Assembly: GCA_024741835.1 (NCBI GenBank)
Contig: JAENRP010000509.1
Span: 1 to 15,927, forward strand
DNA: 15,927 nt
From: Diplocarpon mali
Lineage: Eukaryota > Ascomycota > Leotiomycetes > Helotiales > Drepanopezizaceae
Reading direction: 5' to 3'
Each line of letters begins with the position of its first letter. The first letter of the stretch is position 1. The notes beneath the pieces are model-generated. The model was not told the origin of the DNA. It saw nothing but the letters and a program-made list of their open reading frames with translations, and did no database searches. This document shows positions 9,099 through 15,927 of this stretch, one piece after another. The position numbers and the translations under genes are program-made.

Positions 9099-10806
9099 TC
9101 ATCTCATATTCCACGTCTGCGAGTGTTCCTTCTCTCCGCCGAATTTCCAAGTCATTCCAATATCCAGCGCACGAGAATTATCGGCCGGTACTGCGTATTC
9201 CAGCTCGCCAAAAATCACCTCCCCGGCCTTGTGGCGAGCCGGCTCCTCCTTTGTATTCTCGATCAGCAACACACCCTGTTTCCAATGAGTCTCCTTGCCT
9301 CCAGGACCCGTGGTGAATGCTATTCCCTTCTTGCCAGCTTTAGTCCACTCCTCAGCCCTCGCGTTCTCTGGGACGGGATCTTGGCGCGACGGCATGAAAA
9401 ACGAGTCGAACCAGATGACGAATCCGTCCAAGGCGTCGATGTCTTCGCTAAGCTTGGCTTGCCACTTGCGCTTGAACACAAGATCCTCCACGGTGGTGGT
9501 GTACAGGCAAAGCTGCAAGAATGGGAATGGATCCGCACAGATAACCCTAGCTGGCATGTGGAGGATTTGAGCGTCGTCATGGATACCGGCCTGCATTGCC
9601 TTCATATCGAAGCCGTAAACATCACGCCAGAAGGCAATGTGGTCTGCAATGTACTCGGGGTCGGCGACCGGCGCAACCCACATGTTCATATGGCTTGGAA
9701 TCATGAGGCCATCCGGGGTGAGGTATTTGTCTCGAGCATAGATGACACTGTCGAGCATAGCCTCATACAACAAGCAGTAGCCCATCCACTCGCTGACAAT
9801 GATATCGACTTTTTCAACTGGTAGAGAAACTTCTTCAATCTTACCCCGGAGACAGGTGATCTTGTCGGCGAAGCCATTGGTGAAGATGTTCTCCCGCGCC
9901 TTGTCAATAATGGCCGAGTTGTCGACTGCAATCACCTTTGCGGCTCCAGCCTTGGCACAGAACATGCTGAGGATACCAGTACCACAGCCCACATCGAGAA
10001 CCGTCTTACCGGCAAATAAGGACTTGTGGTTGTAGACAAAGTCCCGGTACGCGTCGGTTCGAACTGTGTCTTTCAACATAGTCTCGTGAATGTCTACTTT
10101 CTTTAGCAGACACGCTGGAACCATACCGGTGAAACTGACCATGGTTCGAGTAGGAACTGAAGTAGTGGCTGTCGTCGTCTCGCTTCTCCGCCTTGGCATC
10201 CGGAGGGCCGGCCGAGACGCCCACGTTCCATCGTTCATCTAATATTCGCGACACAGTCGAGCGGTAATTTTCAAACTGCAGCTGCATTCGACGGAGGTCC
10301 TCCTCCAGCTCGATCACGCGGACAGACAGAGGCCCCGAGTCAGCGGCCACATCCTGCGACTTGCCTGAGCTTGCGCGTCGAACATCCTCCGTGACCTCGG
10401 GGAGTTCGTCGAGGCTGAACAACAAAGCGTCGTCTGCTAGGACAGGCTTCAGAAACTTATCATCTTCAAATTCGGCCTTGGAAACATGTGAGTCGACCGT
10501 CTTGCCGCTGAGGACCCGAGAACGGATATAATTGACAAGCTTGACATTGCCATAGAAATCCAGGCCGAGAGATTGTACGAGCGCAAGGAAATCGAAATTG
10601 TGCTTCTCTCTGCAGTGTCTCAGCATTGTGTGGATGTCGGTGAAGATCTCATCGTCCAACAATGAGACGAAGTGCAACTTCTCCTGATCAGGCTCCACAT
10701 CTTCCCAGCCCTCCTCAGAGTGAGGATCGAGGATGGCAGACGACTCGGAACTTGCAGACGATGGCGATGGTGCGTGTTTTTCGGTTTCCGGAGCAGGGCC
10801 CGACAT
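9099..10806 (-). CDS. Protein arginine N-methyltransferase, PRMT3 type
   Basis: Transfers methyl groups from S-adenosylmethionine to arginine side chains; PRMT3 relatives act mainly in the cytosol on ribosomal protein uS5 (RPS2). The model joins 10806-10140 and 10093-9099 across a 46-nt intron (GTCAGT donor, GCTAAA branch motif, TAG acceptor), giving 553 aa. The N-terminus has the acidic EEGWEDVEPDQE motif (31-42) before a C2H2-finger-like segment (about 44-95, continuing into DFYGNVKLVNYIR). Its H64/H69 pair is present, but the first CxxC pair is replaced by FVSL. Coiled coil is likely near 160-195. The catalytic core starts at DIHETMLKD. SAM-binding motif I is VLDVGCGTGIL (254-264), followed by acidic D280, the double-E loop with E324 and E333, and the THW loop (H492, W493). 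All key catalytic residues are present, so activity is expected. The gene is divergent from hymA. Confidence 0.96.
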
Positions 10807-10945
10807 GATGCAGATGGCCGCGGCGCGGGGCGCAAGTGTGGAGGGACGCCGGTCTACCGAGAGTGCTGCGCAGCGTCCGGGGGTGAAGTGAGTACGAGAC
10901 TGAGTCTTCTGGTTCTGGGGATTCTGGAGGTTCTGCCCAAATCAA

Positions 10946-10954
10946 CTTTTATGC
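10946..10954 (-). promoter_or_regulatory. TATA-like element upstream of the PRMT3 gene
   Basis: The coding strand reads GCATAAAAG about 140-150 bp upstream of the start codon at 10806. It is a single AT-rich match in otherwise GC-rich sequence, so the call is tentative. Confidence 0.3.
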
Positions 10955-11273
10955 GTGGTGGTTGGCTTGTGGGACAAACCCTGCACACGGGGTTTGCTGT
11001 GGCGGTAGGCAGGCAGGTCCTTACTGTCCGGACATGCAGGACGAACTCTCCACCGGACGATTATACCTCGAGGGACACGGGACTTTTACCTTTCGGTGAC
11101 TGATGCTTCAGCCTCTGGTCCACCGACTCCCGAGAAGTTGAGAAGCCGAGAAGCTGGGTCGCAGCTCCAGATACTTGTGCATCGACCGTGGAGACTCTGA
11201 GTGTTGCGAGAGCGCGGCTCTGTTCGTCAGAGATTGAATGTCGAGGGGAAGGAAGGCGAGTGGCCAGGGCGAA

Positions 11274-11340
11274 CATGTGGAGAAACACGTGGGGAAACAC
11301 GTGGGGAAACACGTGGGTGCGCACGTGGAGATAAGATAAG
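11274..11340. promoter_or_regulatory. Five E-box hexamers at 12-bp spacing plus two GATA sites
   Basis: CATGTG at 11274 is followed by CACGTG at 11286, 11298, 11310 and 11322, every one exactly 12 bp from the last. The linkers are mostly GGGAAA-type. Three of the four palindromes read CACGTGGG, the flank preferred by Pho4-type bHLH factors (NUC-1/PalcA in filamentous fungi). AGATAAG occurs twice immediately after (11329-11335, 11334-11340), matching the HGATAR consensus of fungal GATA factors. The array is 468 bp from the PRMT3 start and 804 bp from the hymA start. Function is inferred from motif identity and spacing. Confidence 0.6.
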
Positions 11341-12144
11341 ACCGTGGGATGAGATCGCTGCGACTCTAGTCCCGCTACAAATTCAGCCATCTCTTGATCT
11401 TCCCCTCTACACCGTACACACAGTACGATAACACGTCCGCCGATGCGAAGCCGTACGTCTATGCACAGTACGCAGTACACAGGACATCCTCGACAGCGAC
11501 CTTCCACGTTGCCGTGCTGGACGAGATATCCCTCGGCAGGTTGCCTGCATTCCCCTGCTTGCTCGGGATCAGGAGAGAGGAGAGCACGGTACGTACTCCC
11601 TACCGTCCCCACGCTCCAGGGAAAGGGCTAAATCGGTCAAGGCCAGTCAGTAATAGCACTTGATCCGGCTCGCAAGGTTGGATATCGCATGTCTGGCATC
11701 GTCATCTTCATCGACTCCGTACGCTTAAGCCTGGGCAAGGGGGCCAGCCAGTCGGTCGTTGGTTGCTGTGCGGCCGCAGTCGAGGGGAAAGGGCGCTCGG
11801 AACCAAAACAAAGACGAAAGCCCCCCTCGGCTTTGTGCCCCCAATTCCTGTCCTCATCCCATCACATCCCCCATCACCACACCACACATCTCATCACATC
11901 TCTTCTCATCGCAATCCCAAGCCCAAGCCCGATCCTAGTTCGATTTCCTATCCACCAGGGAAACTCTGATTTGCCCGACTGTCCGGCCGGGTGATGACTT
12001 CACGCTTGCTCTCGTCTACTCTGCGCCTCATTCACACATGCTCGAGCTCACTGCCTCCCTGCGACCGCCCGCTGCACTGACGGTCGACACGCCTTGTAAG
12101 CAGAGCAAACAACAGAGCACCCGACCAACCCAACAATCTCGAGA

Positions 12145-13455
12145 ATGTCGTTCCTGTTCGGACGCCGTCCGCGGACAAACACGGTGGACTTGCCCAAGCA
12201 GGCGAAGGAGCAGATGCTGAAGCTTGACGGACCTGGAGGTCCCGCAAAGGTGCGCATGTCTTCGTCCTCTGATCATGCTTGCATGTTGGCATTGGGAGCT
12301 CACCCAGCACTAGGCCGAGGATTTGGCAAAGACCTTGGGGCAGATGAAGTTCCTTCTACAAGGTACTCACGGTATGCTCTTCAGTCCTCTGTATTGCGCG
12401 GATGTTGTGCTAACGCATGTGCCAAGAAATCGAGAGCAGCCCTGAGCAAATATACTCCCTGGTGACAGGAATGATACAGGAGGACCTCCTCTACCATCTC
12501 GCCGTGAATCTTTGGCGGTTACCCTTCGAGTCCAGGAAGGACACCCAGGTCATATTCTCCTACGTCTTGCGCTTCCGACCCCCGACCGCGTCTCCTAAGA
12601 GCGAACCTATTGCGTTGAGCTATGTGATCAATAACCGCCCAGAGGTCTTGGTAGAACTGTGCAACGGGTACGACCATAAGGAGAGCGCGACGCCCGCTGG
12701 CACAGTCCTGCGAGAGGTCTTGAAGAGCGACACGGCTGCAGCTATCATCCTGTATGATGACCAGGCTGACGGGACCCCGGGTCCGAAGGGCTTGACTGGC
12801 ATAAATCCTGAGTTAAGGCAGAGTGGGGTTGGAGTTTTCTGGAAGTTCTTCAAGTGGATTGACCAAGGGCCGTTCGAGGTTGGAGCAGACGCCTTCACGA
12901 CTTTCAGAGTAAGTCAGGAGAATGTTCACCTACCCCGGGACATCTGACTGACATGCTCAGGAAATACTGACCAAGCACAAACAACTTGTTGCCCAATACC
13001 TCTCGGTGAACTTCGATCTCTTCTTCGACAAGTACAACAACATTCTCGTCAAGTCCGAGAGCTATGTTACTAAACGGCAATCGATCAAGCTTCTCGGTGA
13101 GATACTCTTAGACAGGGCAAACTATGCTGTGATGACCGCTTATGTCGATCGCGGAGAGCACCTGAAAATATGCATGAATCTCTTGAGGGACGAGAGAAAG
13201 ATGGTGCAATATGAAGGGTTCCACGTTTTCAAGGTCTTTGTGGCCAACCCTCACAAGTCAGTTGCGGTACAAAAGATACTGCTCATCAACCGAGAGAGGC
13301 TTCTGGTTTTCTTAAAAGAGTTCTTACAGGACCGGACCGAGGACGAGCAGTTTATTGACGAGAGGGAGTTCTTGATCAAGCAGATCAGGAACATGCCGCC
13401 AACACCGGTTGAGCCGACACAGAAACCGGCATTATTGGGCTCGCAAGCACGCTAG
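12145..13455 (+). CDS. hymA: Mo25-family scaffold protein HymA (Hym1)
   Basis: HEAT/armadillo-like helical scaffold of the Mo25 family. In fungi it supports germinal-centre and NDR kinases of the RAM/MOR morphogenesis network, and in Aspergillus nidulans it is needed for conidiophore development. The model joins 12145-12249, 12314-12371, 12427-12908 and 12961-13455, giving 379 aa, close to the family's usual length. Introns are 64, 55 and 52 nt; the second has a clear GCTAAC branch motif. The N-terminus MSFLFGRRPRTNTVDLPKQ fits the fungal Mo25 start, and the joined exons read QMKFLLQGTHEIESSPEQ across the second intron. Highly conserved blocks are DTQVIFSYVLRFRPP, VLVELCNGYDHKESATP, YVTKRQSIKLLGEILLDR and VQYEGFHVFKVFVANPHKS, ending in DEREFLIKQIRNM and a short proline-rich tail. 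Splitting across exons hides the short second exon (58 nt) from simple frame searches. Confidence 0.97.
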
Positions 13456-14136
13456 AAGAGCGCTCGAAGAAGTGAAACAGGGGAAATATACAAGGCCTCT
13501 AACCAGAGGTCACATTGCATCAGGCCACCTCAGACCCTGTCCAAGGAGGGTTGCACTGGATAATGAGCACTGGAGTTCCGGGCATTGGGGTTTGAGAGTT
13601 CACCGCGGCGGTTATTGTAACTAGGAAGGGCGTTTCTCTTTTTCTCTTCTTCTTCCAGTGAATGAATCATCCATGAAAGAAGGACATGACGGACACGGCA
13701 TTCCCCACGTGGTCGTAGCAAATTGATATCAAGGTGAGGCATAAGTGTGAAGATGCCTATGCTTCGGGGTGCAAGTAACAGCTGAACGACTACAGCCGCT
13801 GCAACAAGAGTTGCAGGACTGGCATGAAACTAGGAGGCAGACTGACATGATCGTTCCCAGCTGTAAGAATATGGCTGGCCCAGTACCAGGTACTATTCCT
13901 GCGACTATCTTAGGTATGGGTAGGTAAGAGAGAGAGAGAGGTCGCAGTGCCGCTAAACCTCATTGGTCGCTGGCAACCGCAGCGCTTGATTTTCGCGTCG
14001 TCGCGTCGGCTGGCAAACAAAGATTGCGCGCAGGTGTCCAAGTGAGCCCTCCCCAAGCAAAGCATCTGATCGGTGAAAAACATCACCTCCAGCCTCTCAC
14101 TCCTCCACACGTCGATGTCCCGCTGCGCAGGTCAAG
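13456..14136. other. Intergenic region between hymA and the SWIB gene
   Basis: I found no gene in these 680 bp. It starts with the hymA 3' untranslated region (pyrimidine run at about 13631-13655) and ends with the promoter of the SWIB-domain gene. A (GA)n repeat occupies about 13928-13940. Confidence 0.6.
13962..13966 (-). promoter_or_regulatory. Inverted CCAAT box upstream of the SWIB gene
   Basis: ATTGG lies about 170 bp before the start codon at 14137, at the distance usual for fungal CCAAT boxes, which work in either orientation. A (GA)n tract lies just upstream of it. Confidence 0.35.
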
Positions 14137-15897
14137 ATGCAGCAACCACAATACCGCCCTTTTGCAGGCCAACAGGCGCCGCACCGTTCGCCAGCAGCCA
14201 CCACCTCGAGGAGAGGAATTGGTACGTGCCTCCCTCTGTCCTGATCCCCGACCTCCTCGCCGCCCAGAGTCGGTCTCGGGGCAGTCGATGGTTCGCGTGC
14301 TGGGCAACTCTAATTCCACTTCTCCCCTTGCCCGCCGACTTTATTCCTAACTCGACTGACCTGGAGCCCCAGGTCCGATGCTTTCTGGATTGCATCCACA
14401 AGCTCAGTTGACTCCTGCGCAGCAGCAGGCCCAGCGGCAAATGCAGGAACAGGTCATCGAGCGCGCGAAGCTCCGTGCGAAGAAACCCATCGACAAGAAC
14501 CTGCCCGAGGGCATCGAGGACTGCGTTATCGGCGATGGTGTCCAGCGGTACAAAGATTTGCGGGAGCTGGAGCGCAAGCTAGATTCTACGATGGTGCGGA
14601 AGAGGCTGGATATCCAGGACTCGGTCAACAGGAATGTCAAGGTAAGGAATCTGCTGCCCTCCGGAAGGCCTGCAGCTGAGCAGCAAAACAAACAATACAG
14701 CGTTATAGGACCCTGCGGTTGTTCATCAGCAACACCGTCGAGGACCAGCCATGGCAAGTCGACACTCTCGATGTAGACGCCTTCGACTTCAGCACCAACG
14801 TGGATTCTTCCTACCGAGTGAGGATCGAGGGAAGATTGTTGGATGAAGTCGAGGTCAGCCTGGACAGCGACGAGAGCGACGACGACGGAGGGACGGCCGA
14901 CGCGATGGACGAGGACGGCAAGGATGAGAAGAAGCGGGTCCGGCCCCCGGCCAAGCCGCAGAGGTTATCGCATTTTTTCAGAGCGATGACTGTCGATTTT
15001 GACCGGAACAAGTCCAAGGACGGAGCGGATCCCAGTGTAGAATGGAAGAAGCCAGTGCTTGCGCCCAACGCGGCCAACCTCCCAAACGCAGCCGACTTTG
15101 ACCAGCTGGAATTCAAGCGCGGGGGCGATGAGAACACCAATATCGTTATCAACCTCGTCCGAGATGAGAGCCCAGAGAGATTCCAACTCAGTCCGCTGTT
15201 GGCCGATATCCTGGATACCGATATTGCGACGCGCGCCGAGGCAATGATGGGTGTGTGGGAGTACATCACGGCAAAGGGACTCCAAGAAGAGGACGAGAAG
15301 CGATCATTCGAGTGTGACGATCGGCTCAGAGCTGTAGGATGCCCCCATAGCGAAGATGGCATGCGTGACTAACATGTCCAGCTTACTGGTCGTGACAAGG
15401 GTTATATCCCGTATCTCCACGATATACTCATCCCGCACATGACAACGCTGCCCCCGGTGAAACTCCCCTACACGATCAGAGTCGACAAGCAGTTCCACGA
15501 AAACCCCCAGCCCACGGTTTACGACGTCCAAGTCCAGGTCGACGACCCTCTGAAGGCTGCCCTCACCTCCTACCTCTCCAACGCCACGTTCGCCAACAGC
15601 CTACGAGAGATTGTGATGCACGACGCTCATCTCGCAATCCTGGTACAGAGCATCATGAACTCCAAGTCGAAGCATCAATTCTTCGATGAGCTGTCAAGGA
15701 ACCCCACCGATTTTATCTCCAAGTGGCTCAGCTCGCAAAAGAGAGATCTGGAAGTGCTGGCGGGCGAGGCGACCCGGGGCGGAGGCGAGGATGCCTCTGG
15801 GGATGAGTGGCGAAAGGGTGGACAGGACAGTATCTGGGCAAGTGAGATTGTCAAGCAGAGCGTCAGTTCGATGATTGGCCCGAGAGCAAAGGCTTAG
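14137..15897 (+). CDS. SWIB-domain chromatin-remodelling subunit (Snf12/Rsc6/SMARCD type)
   Basis: Nuclear accessory subunit of SWI/SNF- or RSC-class ATP-dependent remodellers (BAF60/SMARCD family). The model joins 14137-14221, 14373-14641, 14701-15333 and 15382-15897, giving 500 aa. Introns are 151, 59 and 48 nt; the last has a GACTAAC branch motif. The Q/P-rich start (MQQPQYRPFAGQQAP) leads into GIGPMLSGLHPQ across the first intron. KPIDKNLPEGIED and RTLRLFISNTVEDQPW are conserved family blocks. An acidic insert of D/E/S follows at about 167-195. The SWIB fold runs from about 279 to 356 (FQLSPLLADIL, then GYIPYLHDILIPHM), split by intron 3 at residue 329. A helical C-terminal region ends in SSMIGPRAKA. 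Whether it serves SWI/SNF, RSC or both cannot be told from this window. A 28-residue first exon makes the start slightly less certain; an overlapping ATG at 14115 is in another frame. Confidence 0.95.
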
Positions 15898-15927
15898 GAC
15901 ATCTTTGGCCTGGCCTGGCGTCGGGAG

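Larger units (their letters stand above)
10807..12144. other. Divergent intergenic region between PRMT3 and hymA
   Basis: The two genes are transcribed away from each other, so this 1.34 kb should hold both promoters. It contains the TATA-like site near 10950, the E-box/GATA array at 11274-11340, a stretch rich in GTAC-type repeats (about 11408-11485), and a C/T/A-rich run with CATCAC/CACATC repeats (about 11841-11935) that resembles a fungal hymA leader. An ATG at 12038 opens a 60-codon frame overlapping the hymA start and could act as an upstream ORF if it is transcribed. I found no credible protein gene. Confidence 0.6.

Noticed and set aside
9123..9824. 233-codon plus-strand frame
   Set aside because: It is fully antisense to the well-supported PRMT3 coding sequence.
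11061..11612. 183-codon minus-strand frame with repeated HVFP units
   Set aside because: The repeat is simply the 12-bp E-box array read in translation; the remainder is cysteine/arginine-rich and unrecognisable.
14024..14411. Plus-strand frames of 108-112 codons over the start of the SWIB gene
   Set aside because: They run through intron 1 in the wrong frame; the spliced model from 14137 gives continuous family similarity.

Overview
This window reads as nuclear DNA of a filamentous ascomycete (Pezizomycotina). The genes have short spliceosomal introns (46-151 nt) with GT..AG ends and fungal branch-site motifs (CTAAC or CTGAC type). Their proteins have typical fungal forms: a HymA/Hym1-type Mo25, a fungal PRMT3 and a Snf12/Rsc6 SWIB protein. 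A class such as Eurotiomycetes is possible but cannot be settled by reading alone. There is no prokaryotic, plasmid, phage or CRISPR content.

Layout. 1-1793 is a repeat-rich stretch (TATATSTG-type array, AC/AT microsatellite, CT-rich minisatellite) ending in a plausible CCAAT/TATA promoter. 1794-4265 (+) is a nine-exon ABCG half-transporter. 4266-5002 is a short gene-free spacer between converging genes. 5003-7086 (-) is a two-exon, coiled-coil-rich protein that I do not recognise. 7087-9098 has no intact gene, but holds a 20-bp minisatellite and, near 8495-8900, a decayed fragment of a pyridoxamine-5'-phosphate-oxidase-like FMN-binding gene. 9099-10806 (-) is a two-exon PRMT3-type arginine methyltransferase. 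10807-12144 is the divergent intergenic region between PRMT3 and hymA; it carries five E-box hexamers spaced exactly 12 bp apart, followed by two GATA sites. 12145-13455 (+) is a four-exon hymA/Mo25 gene. 14137-15897 (+) is a four-exon SWI/SNF- or RSC-type SWIB subunit gene.

The intact genes look like independent housekeeping or single-function genes: membrane transport, an unknown structural protein, arginine methylation, the Mo25 scaffold of polarity kinases, and chromatin remodelling. They do not look like a gene cluster, and I see no self-evident new multi-gene system. The points most worth a second look are the phased E-box/GATA array, the decayed FMN-binding gene, the PRMT3 zinc finger that lacks its cysteine pair, and an ABCG intron in which the proximal acceptor would give a nucleotide-binding-domain-only product. 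All exon models were joined by eye from reading frame, splice motifs and family similarity; no alignment or database search was run.
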